From positions 65,237,115 through 65,301,114 of the forward strand of contig OX392527.1 of the NCBI GenBank assembly GCA_947623455.1: 64,000 bases of DNA. The letters run 5' to 3'. The notes beneath the pieces were generated by a model, which worked only from the letters and a program-made list of their open reading frames with translations, was not told the DNA's origin and did no database searches. The stretch comes from Mimachlamys varia (lineage: Eukaryota > Mollusca > Bivalvia > Pectinida > Pectinidae). This document shows, one piece after another, positions 13,801 through 28,800 of this stretch (positions within the stretch are counted from its first letter, which is position 1; each line of letters starts with the position of its first letter). Both the position numbers and the translations under genes were made by a program.

Positions 13801-16800
13801 TGTCATACAATATGTACTTATATATAAATATATACTACTGTCATACAATATGTACTTATATATAAATATATACTACTGTCATACAATATGTACTTATATC
13901 AGTGATTTTTTTACCCCTTTTAAAGTGCCGACTTTAGGTACTTTCCCCTAGAGATTTTTTCCCAATTGACTCCCAATTTTCCCAATTTGTATGCATTTAA
14001 TAAAGTTGGATAATAAAAAAAACTGAATTGTTCAGAGTCTGAAGCTTCATGCCACAATAGATAATCGGTGTACTGTGACCAATATTAAAACAGTTTACCT
14101 TTATTTGTTTATATACCGGTAATGATTTTAACACACACAAAAAAACAATTGAAGGCAATGGCATTGAAAATTTATGTTATTAAAGCATTTCATTATAAAA
14201 AATCTGATAAAGGTTCATTATGTTGTAAAATTCCCAATTTTGACTTTTTGCATAGAAATTCCCAATAAAAAAAGGCATGGGCACTTTGGAGGAAAATATG
14301 AAAAAATCACTGTATATATACATATATACTACTGTCATACAATATGTACTTATATATAAATATATACTACTGTCACTCAAGGTTTGATTGATACACATGT
14401 GACAAAAGGACCTATCTCTGATTACAAAATAGCATGTATTCCTTAATATGGCCCCCACTTGTTTGAGTATTGGTCCCCACTTGTTTGAGTATTGGTCCCC
14501 CACTTGTTTGAGTATTGGTCCCCAACTTGTTTGAGTATTGGTCCCCCACTTGTTTGAGTATTGGTCCCCAACTTGTTTGAGTATTGGTCCCCCACTTGTT
14601 TGAGTATTGGTCCCCACTTATTTGAGTATTGGTCCCCAACTTGTTTGAGTATTGGTCCCCACTTATTTGAGTATTGGTCCCCACTTGTTTGAGTATTGGT
14701 CCCCACTTATTTGAGTATTGGTCCCCACTTGTTTGAGTATTGGTCCCCACTTATTTGAGTATTGGTCCCCACTTATTTGAGTATTGGTCCCCAACTTATT
14801 TGAGTATTGGTCCCCACTTGAGTATTGGTCCCCACTTATTTGAGTATTGGCCCCCACTTATTTGAGTATTGGTCCCCCACTTATTTGAGTATTGGTCCCC
14901 ACTTATTTGAGTATTGGTCCCCAACTTGTTTGAGTATTGGTCCCCCACTTGTTTCAGTATTGGTCCCCACTTATTTGAGTATTGGTCCCCACTTGTTTGA
15001 GTATTGGTCCCCACTTATTTGAGTATTGGTCCCCAACTTGTTTGAGTATTGGTCCCCACTTGTTTGAGTATTGGTCCCCACTTATTTGAGTATTGGTCCC
15101 CACTTATTTGAGTATTGGTCCCCACTTGTTTGAGTATTGGTCCCCAACTTGTTTGAGTATTGGTCCCCCACTTGTTTCAGTATTGGTCCCCACTTATTTG
15201 AGTATTGGTCCCCACTTGTTTGAGTATTGGTCCCCACTTATTTGAGTATTGGTCCCCAACTTGTTTGAGTATTGGTCCCCACTTGTTTGAGTATTGGTCC
15301 CCACTTATTTGAGTATTGGTCCCCACTTATTTGAGTATTGGTCCCCACTTGTTTGAGTATTGGTCCCCAACTTGTTTGAGTATTGGTCCCCACTTGTTTG
15401 AGTATTGGTCCCCAACTTGTTTGAGTATTGGTCCCCCACTTGTTTGAGTATTGGTCCCCAACTTGTTTGAGTATTGGCCCCCACTTATTTGAGTATTGGT
15501 CCCCAACTTGTTTGAGTATTGGTCCCCACTTATTTGAGTATTGGTCCCCACTTGTTTGAGTATTGGCCCCCACTTGTTTGAGTATTGGCCCCCACTTATT
15601 TGAGTATTGGCCCCCACTTATTTGAGTATTGGTTCCCACTTATTTGAGTATTGGTCCCCCACTTGTTTGAGTATTGGCCCCCACTTATTTGAGTATTGGT
15701 CCCCCACTTATTTGAGTATTGGTCCCCACTTGAGTATTGGTCCCCAACTTATTTGAGTATTGGTCCCCACTTGTTTGAGTATTGGTCCCCACTTATTTGA
15801 GTATTGGTCCCCAACTTGTTTGAGTATTGGTCCCCACTTATTTGAGTATTGGTCCCCACTTGTTTGAGTATTGGTCCCCAACTTGTTTGAGTATTGGTCC
15901 CCACTTATTTGAGTATTGGTCCCCACTTGTTTGAGTATTGGCCCCCACTTATTTGAGTATTGGTCCCCACTTGAGTATTGGCCCCCACTTGTTTCAGTAT
16001 TGGTCCCCACTTATTTGAGTATTGGTCCCCACTTATTTGAGTATTGGCCCCCACTTGTTTGAGTATTGGCCCCCACTTATTTAAGTATTGGTCCCCCACT
16101 TATTTGAGTATTGGTCCCCATTATTTGAGTATTGGTCCCCACTTATTTGAGTATTGGCCCCCACTTATTTGAGTATTGGTCCCCACTTATTTGAGTATTG
16201 GTCCCCACTTATTTGAGTATTGGCCCCCACTTATTTGAGTATTGGTTCCCACTTATTTGAGTATTGGTCCCCCACTTGTTTGAGTATTGGCCCCCACTTA
16301 TTTGAGTATTGGTCCCCAACTTGTTTGAGTATTGGCCCCCACTTATTTGAGTATTGGTCCCCCACTTGTTTGAGTATTGGCCCCCACTTATTTGAGTATT
16401 GGTTCCCACTTATTTGAGTATTGGCCCCCCCCACTTGTTTGAGTATTGGTCCCCACTTATTTGAGTATTGGTCCCCCACTTGTTTGAGTATTGGCCCCCA
16501 CTTATTTGAGTATTGGTCCCCCACTTGTTTGAGTATTGGCCCCCACTTATTTGAGTATTGGTCCCCCACTTGTTTGAGTATTGGCCCCCACTTATTTGAG
16601 TATTGGCCCCAACTTGTTTGAGTATTGGCTCCACTTATTTGAGTAAGTGGGGTTTTACTGTACATTAGTACTAACACATTATGGTTGAAGTTCAGCAATG
16701 TTCCCTTGGAAGTTCCTTATATTACTATAATAACTTCCTATTTCCCTGAACACTGTGTAGACTTACAGCCCTTGTATAGTACTTTGGTGAATGTAGGTTT

Positions 16801-19800
16801 GGCATCGTTGGTGTCGCCGACCAGGATTTTCACTGTGACGATGCTGGGATCCACGGCACGTCGGCGACGGTTCGTGATGACACTGTAGTCACTGACATTG
16901 TTGGTGGCTTGAACGTCGAGGAAGAAAATGCTTTTTGTTTCACGGTCAAGTGTCTTGGCCAAGAACAGTTCTCCGGTTGTTTTGTTCAAGAAGAACGTGT
17001 CACCCTCGTTGCCGCCTGAAAATCGTTAATACATATGATTGGTTTTGTTTGATTTGTTTGTGTTTCACATCCAAAAATCACAAAAAATAAAGAGGCAAAT
17101 CTTTCATCACATATGGCAGAAATACCACACTATAGCACTAGCTTCAGAATAGATAATGTAACGTACATGTACAGAAATACCACACTATAGCACTAGCTTC
17201 AGAATAGATAATGTCACGTACATGTACAGAAATACCACACTATAGCACTAGCTTCAGAATAGATAATGTCACGTACATGTACAGAAATACCACACTATAG
17301 CACTAGCTTCAGAATAGATAATGTCACGTACATGTACAGAAATACCACACTATAGCACTAGCTTCAGAATAGATAATGTCACGTACATGTACAGAAATAC
17401 CACACTATAGCACTAGCTTCAGAATAGATAATCTCACGTACATGTACAGAAATACCACACTATAGCACTAGCTTCAGAATAGATAATGTCACGTACATGT
17501 ACAGAAATACCACACTATAGCACTAGCTTCAGAATAGATAATGTCACGTACATGTACAGAAATACCACACTATAGCACTAGCTTCAGAATAGATAATGTC
17601 ACGTACATGTACAGAAATACCACACTATAGCACTAGCTTCAGAATAGATAATGTCACGTACATGTACAGAAATACCACACTATAGCACTAGCTTCAGAAT
17701 AGATAATGTCACGTACATGTACAGAAATACCACACTATAGCACTAGCTTCAGAATAGATAATGTCACGTACATGTACAGAAATACCACACTATAGCACTA
17801 GCTTCAGAATAGATAATGTCACGTACATGTACAGAAATTACGATTCATTTTATTCACATTTTTTTCTCCCTTATTTATATGAAGCACATACCCCCCAGTC
17901 TCTGACAAGGCATGACAGATTAGTACATAGAAATTCAAAAGTATCCAAGTAAGTTTTATAGGTCGAGGTCATGTGACAGTCTTTGGTCTCACGTGAATGT
18001 TTTGTTAAATGCATGCCAATATTTCAATTCTTTGAGTTTTAACTGTGAATATTATTTCCTTTTGATTAGAATTTTGAGGCAAAGATTGTGTCTTGTGTGC
18101 AGTATAAAATTGAAGCCTTGTTAACTTACTGATAATGTAATAGTAGATACGGACAGCCTCCGGCTCAAAGTCCCGATCTGTAGCTGCCAGCCTGGTGACC
18201 AGAAAACCAACATTTGCGCTTTCCGAGACCTGCACTTCCACATCGATGGTCTGCCCTTCCTACAACATTCAGAATCAAGCATTAAAGGGAAAGTTCAGGG
18301 CAAGTGGGCTACAAATGGTAACTCAGAGTAAATAGTAGCAGTAAATAGTAGCAGTAAATAGTAGCAGTAAATAGTAGCAGTAATTAGTAGTAGTAAATAG
18401 TAGACAGGAATTTTGTGGGAAAATCTTTGACTTGTCACTGCAATTACATATACATTCCTGTAAAAACATGAACAATTATCTCGAATGGAAAAAGCCGTAC
18501 AGATAATAATTTGTGGACTACTTTGACAATATCACAGATTACGTATCATTACCGTGATAATGTTTTGAATAGATTAGGGCTATTCCATAATTAGTTGTGT
18601 CGGGGAGTTGTGGAGGGGGCCTGTACTAATATGTCATGGGTAGGGTTACAACCAAATTTCCCTACCATTCCTTAGATTGAAGCACTTTTTATATTATTTG
18701 ATTGATGGTGGTGGGGTGGGGGTGGGGTGTCTGAAAAAAGCCCCTCCCACATAATTAATTCTGAAACTCTAACCCTGATATATTATCATGGACAACTTGG
18801 ACAATATTGTGCCTTACATAGACAATATGGAGGAAATTTTTGAAAATATTGTTTATTTTTTGGATTATCTGGACATTTATTGAGGATAACTTAAACAATA
18901 CTGTTGACTGATTACTTACGGCATTCACAGGGAAGACTGGTGGGTTATCATTGACATCACGGACTATTACAGTGAGGAAACGGGTGGATTCCAAAGCTGG
19001 AGTTCCTCGGTCCTTAGCTGACAGCAGCAGCTAAGAAAATAAACTCACATTTTAAACAAGATACAGGAACATATAGAAACCCACACACATTATATTTCAA
19101 AGGTAAAATAAAACATGAAGACCTCAAATTCGAAGGGGAACTTCATAGTATGTGTATTTCTAATTGGTATCCATCTTTTCTGTTTATTGTCTTGATCAAA
19201 AACAAGGTTAATTGGCATAGGGTCAGTTAGATTGATCAAGAAACAGTCAGCCTCATCACTTTAGAGGTTAGTCTCGTCATATGGTGTTGTATATAACAGT
19301 CAAGCTGATCACTGGGTGGTCAGTTCAACTCACCACATAGCGGTCAGTTTCCTCCCGATCGTACACCCTCTCGGCTCTAATGACTCCAGTGATAGAGTTT
19401 ATCATGAACTCTGGCGTTGTTGTTGTGTACACTCCGTTGTGATAGAAACCATAGTCAACGACACCATTTACTCCTCGGTCAGCATCAGTAGCGTGTACGT
19501 CGTAAACAAGCAATCCAAGATACTGGCTCTGTAATATAATTATGTCATTTGTAACCAAATCACTCCTTAGTCAAATCAAATTTCAGATTTCGAAAACTAA
19601 AAACTTCCAATTCAGAATTCAAGATCTAAAAATTTCAATTTCAGGATTTAAAAAATGACTTTTTTTTTTTGTTAATTAAAAGGCCATAACTGTGCAAAAA
19701 GTGGCAATCAAATTTGGCTGAGCCCTTTACGCATTTTACCTTGTAACCAAATTTTAAGAAAATTGGGTAATATTTGTTGCCGTTATTGCATGGAAACAAA

Positions 19801-22800
19801 GTGTGACATACAGACAGACAGACAAACCCAAATTATCATCCCCCGTTTCTGTGAAAGCGGGGGATAAAAGTTTTTATTACAAAATTCCCAGTTTTAAGGA
19901 CCCACCTCGAGAACATATATACTCATGTTGGCAAAAGGAGGGGTTCTCCATTCAGGGTATGAGTTGGTTGCCTGTAACACCGTGATCTTAACGCTAGCTG
20001 TGGCCGAAAATGGCCCCTGACCATCCATATCTGTGGCTGTTACGTTGAATGTATACACCCCCGAGTTACGAAGTAGGCCCTTCTGGATCTCAATAGCACC
20101 CGTACGTTTACGGATGCTGAAGTATTCTGGGGAAAGAAAGGAATTTGAATTAGCACCTGTCAGGTAAGAGATCTATATATTTAGGTGACTATTTAATAAT
20201 AATAATAATATACAATATTTGATAAAGCGCCCTATCTAGCTAACATAAGCCACTCTAAAGCGCTTTACAGTACATAGATATACAATTCTTATACAATCAA
20301 TACAATTAACACATACAGTTCTATCATATTCAATTCTGAGGAGTTCGCAGGAACTGCCTTATCCGGCGCTAACTACTTCTCCTATACCACCCGGCTAATA
20401 TCTCCATATGTGTGTGTGTATGTATGCGTGTGTGCTGGAGATGAATTGTGTTTTATCAAGAATAGAGTTAGACCTTTTGGCAATCCTAAAGTCATAATTA
20501 GGTTCTACCTTTCCAAACAAATAGCATTTCAAATGTTTCCCATATAGTTTAAGTGATTTGTATTTTAATAATCTAATTTCATAAGAGGAATATAATGCTG
20601 AACCAAGATATTTAGGTATAGCAAATTTTTTGCCGAACTGACAAAGAGCACTGCCATCCTTTTGCTAATTTGAACAGTCTTCCTTACCAAACTGGGTCTT
20701 ACAAAAGATTGTACAAGTGGAAATTCTCACATGTAAAATAGTGAAGTTAATTGGAACATTTTATAATTTCAATATGGTTCTGAAATCTAAATATTCTATA
20801 GACATATATATACACACATGTTGATTTATTAGCGAAAACACACACACAAAAAATAACTTATTTTAAACTCTTAAAAACTGAGAAAAAAAAATCAACATTT
20901 TTATAGTATTTACCATCAATATCACCACTGCCAGGAATCTTCTCGAAGCTGATGAGGGCATTCAAACCAATGTCAAGGTCAGAGGCCCGGACCTGGAGGA
21001 TGCTGGTCCCAACGGGGATCGTCTCCACAATAGTGGTGGAGTAATGGGCCTTACTGAACCTTGGTGGATTATCGTTGATGTCGTCCAGGTAAATGTACAC
21101 CTGTAAAAAGATAAATTAATGAAAAAATGTTACCACATAGTCACATGTTTCTATATTTCAAAACATTAAACATCAATCCATATAATTATATTTAAAACAT
21201 CACAATGACAGGATTGAAGTTGAATTTGGTTTGGTTTGTTTTTGTTTTATGTCCTATTAACAGCTATAGTAATTTAAAGATGTGCCAGGTTGTAGTGGTT
21301 GATAAAACGTGGAGTTCCCGGAGAAAACCATTGATGTATGGCCAGTACCTGCCGACTGCCCCCCGTAGGCCTCAAACTAGAGACCCAGAATAGAGGGTTA
21401 GTGGCAGAAGAATGTCAGACACGTTAACCATTTGGCCAAACCCTAAACCTGCAAACCAGAGGTAGAGGGCTAGTGGTAGCAGAATGTCGAATGACTTGGC
21501 CAGCGCAGCCCCTTGAAAGTTATGAGGGACATCGATAACAGCTTTCTCACATGCCTGTTATAGCGGTACTCACTGTTGTAGTGGCAAACCTCCTGATGCT
21601 GATGTCCTGGGTGTTCGGACTGTCGTAAGCCGTCACTTGTATGGTTAGGTCACCAATTGTTTCTCGGTCCAAATTCGCTCCAGCTTTCACTGTGATGTTC
21701 CCCTGAAAAAAGAAAGGTCGCAAAAATTTAAAATCTTTGCAATCTAATTTTACCTGTGACATTTGTATTGCAGGCATATGTTGTAGGTTAAATACAGATT
21801 TCATTAGTCAGTATAAAACATTAAAAAAAAACAGTAGAAAGGACATTTCATAATATGGTGATTAATTTTGACTACAGGAAAAAAAATAATTAAAATCTCC
21901 CAGCCAACATGGCTTTCTCAATTCTGCAAAAAGAAAACTGAATATTATTTGGTTTAATACGTTATACAACTTGTATATATTTTCACAGAAATAGGCATTC
22001 AACAAAATTTACAAACTTTATACTTCCAGTAGAGAAATGTAGAATTTAATATTGTAATAAATTCTGTCTTATGATTACCGAGATAGTGTCGATTTCAAAG
22101 AAGGAACTGGGTTCTCCCAAAGTGTATCGCACCACACCAAAGTCGCCCTTGTCGATATCCGTGGCACTGACTTTTATCACAAATGTTCCTGTAGGTGAAT
22201 GCTCTGGAATTCGGGTGATGTATGAGGACTGGAAAACAAAATAATAATAGGTTTTGTTGAACAGATGGAATGCTGCTCCACAAGCAATTATTATTGGTCT
22301 TGTATGGCTGGCTGTATAAAACTTAACCTCATCAAATCTAAAGAAGTTATTTCTGTGCAAACAAAACATAAGTATCACATTAAAATGATTACTGGAGAGT
22401 TAGACAAGGCTTTCCAATGTCGGCCAAACCATTTTACTGAAATGTTCAAAATCACATTGGCCATAACTGTAACATAGGAGTCACCCCTTCCACTACTGTA
22501 TGGGCTGTGACTCTGATCTGTATGGGCTGTGACTCTGATCTGTATGGGCTGTGACTCTGATCTGTATGGGCTGTGACTCTGATCTGTATGGGCTGTGACC
22601 CCGATCTGTATGGTCTGTGACCCCGATCTGTATGGGCTGTGACCCTGATCTGTATGGGCTGTGACCCCGATCTGTATGGGCTGTGACCCCGAACTGTATG
22701 GGCTGTGACCCCGATCTGTATGGGCTGTGACCCAAATCTCCCTTCTACTCCTGTATGGGCTGTGACCCCGATATGTATGGGCTGTGACCCTGATCTCCCT

Positions 22801-25800
22801 TCTACTCCTGTATGGGTTGTGACTCTGATCTGTATGGGCTGTGACCCCGATCTGTATGGGTTGTGACTCTGATCTGTACTGGCTGTGACCCTGATCTGTA
22901 TGGGCTGTGACCCTGATCTGTATGGGCTGTGACCCCGATCTGTATGGGTTGTGACTCTGATCTGTATGGGCTGTGCCCCCGATCTGTATGGGCTGTGACC
23001 CTGATCTGCATGGGCTGTGACCCTGATCTGTATGGGCTGTGACCCCGATCTGTATGGGCTGTCACCCCAATATGTATGGGCTGTGACCCCGATCTGTATG
23101 GGCTGTCACCCCGATCTGTATGGGTTGTGACTCTGATCTGTATGGGCTGTGCCCCCGATCTGTATGGGCTGTGACCCCGATCTGTATGGGTTGTGACTCT
23201 GATCTGTATGGGCTGTGCCCCCGATCTGTATGGGCTGTGACCCTGATCTGTAAGGGCTGTGACCCTGATCTGTATGGGCTGTGACCCCGATCTGTATGGG
23301 CTGTGACCCCAATATGTATGGGCTGTGACTCCGATCTTTATGGGCTGTGACCTCGATCTGTATGGGCTTTGACCCCAATCTCCCTTCCACTCCTGTATGG
23401 GCTGTGACCCCGATATGTATGGGCTGTGACCTTGATCTCCCTTCCACTCCTGTATGGGCTGTGACCCTGATCTGTATGGGCTTTGACCCCAATCTCCCTT
23501 CCACTCCTGTATGGGCTGTGACCCCGATATGTATGGGCTGTGACCCTGATCTCCCTTCCACTCCTGTATGGGCTGTGACCCTGATCTGTATGTGTTGTGA
23601 CTCTGATCTGTATGGGCTGTGACTCTGATCTGTATGTGCTGTGACCCCGATCTGTATGGGCTGTGACCCCGATCTCCCTTCCACTCCTGTATGGGCTGTG
23701 ACCCCGATATGTATGGGCTGTGACCCCAATCTGTATGTGCTGTGACCCTGATCTGTATGGGCTGTGACCCCGATCTCCCTTCCACTCCTGTATGGGCTGT
23801 GACCCCGATATGTATGGGCTGTGACCGTGATCTGTATGTGTTGTGACTCTGATCTGTATGGGCTGTGACCCCGATCTGTATGTGCTGTGACCCCCTGATC
23901 TATATGGGCTGTGACCCCGATCTGTATGGGCTGTGATCCCGATCTCCCTTCCACTCCTGTATGGGCTGTGACCCCGATTTGTATGGGCTGTGACCCTGAT
24001 CTGTATGTGTTGTGACTCTGATCTGTATGGGCTGTGACTCTGATCTGTATGGGCTGTGACCCCGATCTCCCTTCCACTCCTGTATGGGCTGTGACCCCGA
24101 TATGTATGGGCTGTGACCCTGATCTGTATGTGTTGTGACTCTGATCTGTATGGGCTGTGACCCTGATCTGTATTGGCTGTGACCCCGATCTGTATGGGCT
24201 GTGACCCTGATCTGTATGTGTTGTGACTCTGATCTGTATGGGCTGTGACTCTGATCTGTATGGGCTGTGACCCCGATCTCCCTTCCACTCCTGTATGGGC
24301 TGTGACCCCGATATGTATGGGCTGTGACCCTGATCTGTATGTGTTGTGACTCTGATCTGTATAGGCTGTGACTCTGATCTGTATGGGCTGTGACCCCGAT
24401 CTCCCTTCCACTCCTGTATGGGCTGTGACCCCGATATGTATTGGCTGTGACCCTGATCTGTATGTGTTGTGACTCTGATCTGTATGGGCTGTGACCCTGA
24501 TCTGTATTGGCTGTGACCCCGATCTGTATTGGCTGTGACCCCGATCTCCCTTCCACTCCTGTATGTGTTTTGACTCTGATCTGTATGGGCTGTGACCCCG
24601 ATCTGTATGGGTTGTGACCCCGATCTGTATTAGCTATGACTCTGATCTGTATGTGTTGTGACTCTGATCTGTATGGGCTTTGTCCCCGATCTGTATGGGC
24701 TGTGACCCCGATCTCCCTTCCACTCCTGTATGGGCTGTGACCCCGATATGTATGGGCTGTGACCCTGATCTGTATGTGTTGTGACTCTGATCTGTATGGG
24801 CTGTGACTCTGATCTGTATGGGCTGTGACTTAGATCTCCCTTCCACTCCTGTATGGGCTGTGACCCCGATATGTATGGGCTGTGACCCTGATCTGTATGT
24901 GTTGTGACTCTGATCTGTATGTGTTGTGACTCTGATCTGTATGGGCTGTGACCCCGATCTGCATGGGCTGTGACCCCGATCTCCCTTCCACTCCTGTATG
25001 TGTTGTGACTCTGATCTGTATGGGCTGTGAACCCGATCTCCCTTTCACTCCTGTATATGTTGTGACTCTGATCTGTATGTGTTGTGACTCTGATCTGTAT
25101 GTGTTGTGACCCTGATCTGTTTGGGCTGTGACTCTGATCTGTATGTGCTGTGACCCCGATATGTATGGGCTGTGACCCCGATCTCCCTTCCACTCCTGTA
25201 TGTGTTGTGACCCCGATCTGTATGGGCTGTGACCCCGATCTCCCTTCCACTCCTGTATGGGCTGTGACCCCGATATGTATGGGCTGTGACCCTGATCTGT
25301 ATGTGTTGTGACTCTGATCTGTATGGGCTGTGACTCTGATCTGTATGGGCTGTGACCCCGATCTCCCTTCCACTCCTGTATGGGCTGTGACCCCGATATG
25401 TATGGGCTGTGACCCTGATCTGTATGTGTTGTGACTCTGATCTGTATGGGCTGTGACCCTGATCTGTATTGGCTGTGACCCCGATCTGTATGGGCTGTGA
25501 CTCTGATCTGTATGTGTTGTGACTCTGATCTGTATGGGCTGTGACTCTGATCTGTATGGGCTGTGACCCCGATCTCCCTTCCACTCCTGTATGGGCTGTG
25601 ACCCCGATATGTATGGGCTGTGACCCTGATCTGTATGTGTTGTGACTCTGATCTGTATGGGCTGTGACTCTGATCTGTATGGGCTGTGACTCTGATCTGT
25701 ATGGGCTGTGACCCCGATCTCCCTTCCACTCCTGTATGGGCTGTGACCCCGATATGTATGGGCTGTGACTCCGATCTTTATGGGCTGTGACCCCGATCTC

Positions 25801-28800
25801 CCTTCCACTCCTGTATGGGCTGTGACCCCGATATGTATGGGCTGTGACCCTGATCTGTATGTGTTGTGACTCTTATCTGTATGGGCTGTGACCCCGATCT
25901 GTATGTGCTGTGACCCTCTGATCTGTATGTGCTGTGACCCCGATCTGTATGGGCTTTGACCCCAATCTCCCTTCCACTCCTGTATGGGCTGTGACCCCGA
26001 TATGTATGGGCTGTGACCTTGATCTCCCTTCCACTCCTGTATGGGCTGTGACCCTGATCTGTATGGGCTTTGACCCCAATCTCCCTTCCACTCCTGTATG
26101 GGCTGTGACCCCGATATGTATGGGCTGTGACCCTGATCTGTATGTGTTGTGACTTTGATCTGTATGGGCTGTGGCTCTGATCTGTATGGGCTGTGACCCC
26201 GATCTCCCTTCCACTCCTGTATGTGTTTTGACTCTGATCTGTATGGGCTGTGACCCCGATCTGTATGGGCTGTGACCCCGATCTGTATTGGCTATGACTC
26301 TGATCTGTATGTGCTGTGACCCAGATCTGTATGGGCTGTGACCCGATCTGTATGGGCTGTGACCTCGATCTCCCTTCCACTCCTGTATGTGTTGTGACTC
26401 TGATCTGTATGGGCTGTGAACCCGATCTCCCTTTCACTCCTGTATATGTTGTGACTCTGATCTGTATGTGTTGTGACTCTGATCTGTATGTGTTGTGACC
26501 CTGAACTGTTTGGGCTGTGACTCTGATCTGTATGTGCTGTGACCCCGATATGTATGGGCTGTGACCCCGATCTCCCTTCCACTCCTGTATGTGTTGTGAC
26601 TCTGATCTGTATGGGCTGTGAACCCGATATCCCTTCCACTCCTGTATGTGTTGTGACTCTGATCTGTATGTGTTGTGACTCTGATCTGTATGTGTTGTGA
26701 CCCTGATCTGTTTGGGCTGTGACTCTGATCTGTATGTGCTGTGACCCCGATATGTATGGGCTGTGACCCCGATCTCCCTTCCACTCCTGTATGTGTTGTG
26801 ACCCCGATCTGTATGGGCTGTGACCCCGATCTCCCTTCCACTCCTGTATGGGCTGTGACCCCGATATGTATGGGCTGTGACCCTGATCTGTATGTGTTGT
26901 GACTCTGATCTGTATGGGCTGTGACTCTGATCTGTATGGGCTGTGACCCCGATCTCCCTTCCACTCCTGTATGGGCTGTGACCCCGATATGTATTGGCTG
27001 TGACCCTGATCTGTATGTGTTGTGACTCTGATCTGTATGGGCTGTGACCCTGATCTGTATGGGCTGTGACCCCGATCTGTATGGGCTGTGACTCTGATCT
27101 GTATGTGTTGTGACTCTGATCTGTATGGGCTGTGACTCTGATCTGTATGGGCTGTGACCCCGATCTCCCTTCCACTCCTGTATGGGCTGTGACCCCGATA
27201 TGTATGGGCTGTGACCCTGATCTGTATGTGTTGTGACTCTGATCTGTATGGGCTGTGACTCTGATCTGTATGGGCTGTGACCCCGATCTCCCTTCCACTC
27301 CTGTATGGGCTGTGACCCCGATATGTATGGGCTGTGACTCCGATCTTTATGGGCTGTGACCCCGATCTCCCTTCCACTCCTGTATGGGCTGTGACCTCGA
27401 TATGTATGGGCTGTGACCCTGATCTGTATGTGTTGTGACTCTGATCTGTATGGGCTGTGACCCCGATCTGTATGTGCTGTGACCCTTTGATCTGTATGGG
27501 CTGTGACCCCGATCTGTATGGGCTTTGACCCCAATCTCCCTTCCACTCCTGTATGGGCTGTGACCCCGATATGTATGGGCTGTGACCTTGATCTCCCTTC
27601 CACTCCTGTATGGGCTGTGACCCCGATATGTATGGGCTGTGACCCTGATCTGTATGTGTTGTGACTCTGATCTGTATGGGCTGTGACCCCGATCTGTATG
27701 TGCTGTGACCCCCTGATCTGTATGGGCTGTGACCCCGATCTGTATGGGCTTTGACCCCAATCTCCCTTCCACTCCTGTATGGGCTGTGACCCCGATATGT
27801 ATGGGCTGTGACCTTGATCTCCCTTTCACTCCTGTATATGTTGTGACTCTGATCTGTATGTGTTGTGACTCTGATCTGTATGTGTTGTGACCCTGATCTG
27901 TTTGGGCTGTGACTCTGATCTGTATGTGCTGTGACCCCGATATGTATGTGCTGTGACCCCGATCTCCCTTCCACTCCTGTATGTGTTGTGACTCTGATCT
28001 GTATGGGCTGTGAACCCGATATCCCTTCCACTCCTGTATGTGTTGTGACTCTGATCTGTATGTGTTGTGACTCTGATCTGTATGGGCTGTGAACCCGATC
28101 TCCCTTCCACTCCTGTATGTGTTGTGACTCTGATCTGTTTGTGTTGTGACTCTGATCTGTATGTGTTGTGACTCTGATCTGTATGTGTTGTGACTCTGAT
28201 CTGTATGGGCTGTGACCCCGATCTGTATGGGCTGTGACCCCGATCTCCCTTCCACTCCTGTATGTGTTGTGACTCTGATCTGTACGTGCTGTGACCCCGA
28301 TCTGTATGGGCTGTGACCCTGATCTGTATGGGCTGTGACCCTGATCTGTTTGGGCTGTGACTCTGATCTGTATGTGCTGTGACCCCGATCTGTTTGGGCT
28401 GTGACTCTGATCTGTATGGGTTGTGACCCCGATCTGTATGTGTTGTGACCCCGATCTGTATGGGCTGTAACCCTGATCTGTATGGGCTGTGACCCCGATC
28501 TGTATGTGTTGTGACCCCGATCTGTATGGGCTGTGACCCTGATCTGTATGGGCTGTGACCCCGATCTGTATGGGCTGTGACCCTGGTCTGTATGGGCTCT
28601 GACTCTGATCTGTATGGGCTGTGACCCCGATCTGTATGTGTTGTGACCCCGATCTGTATGGGCTGTGACCCTGATCTGTATGGGCTGTGACCCCGATCTG
28701 TATGTGTTGTGACCCCGATCTGTTTTGGTTGTGACTCTGATCTGTATGGGCTGTGACCCCGATCTGTATGTGCTGTATTGCACAACTACAGAGGGACTCT

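Noticed and set aside
14180..16698. Asparagine/threonine-rich repeat ORFs (GTNTQ, SNKWGP)
   Set aside because: Products of the 22-bp array, open in several frames on both strands.
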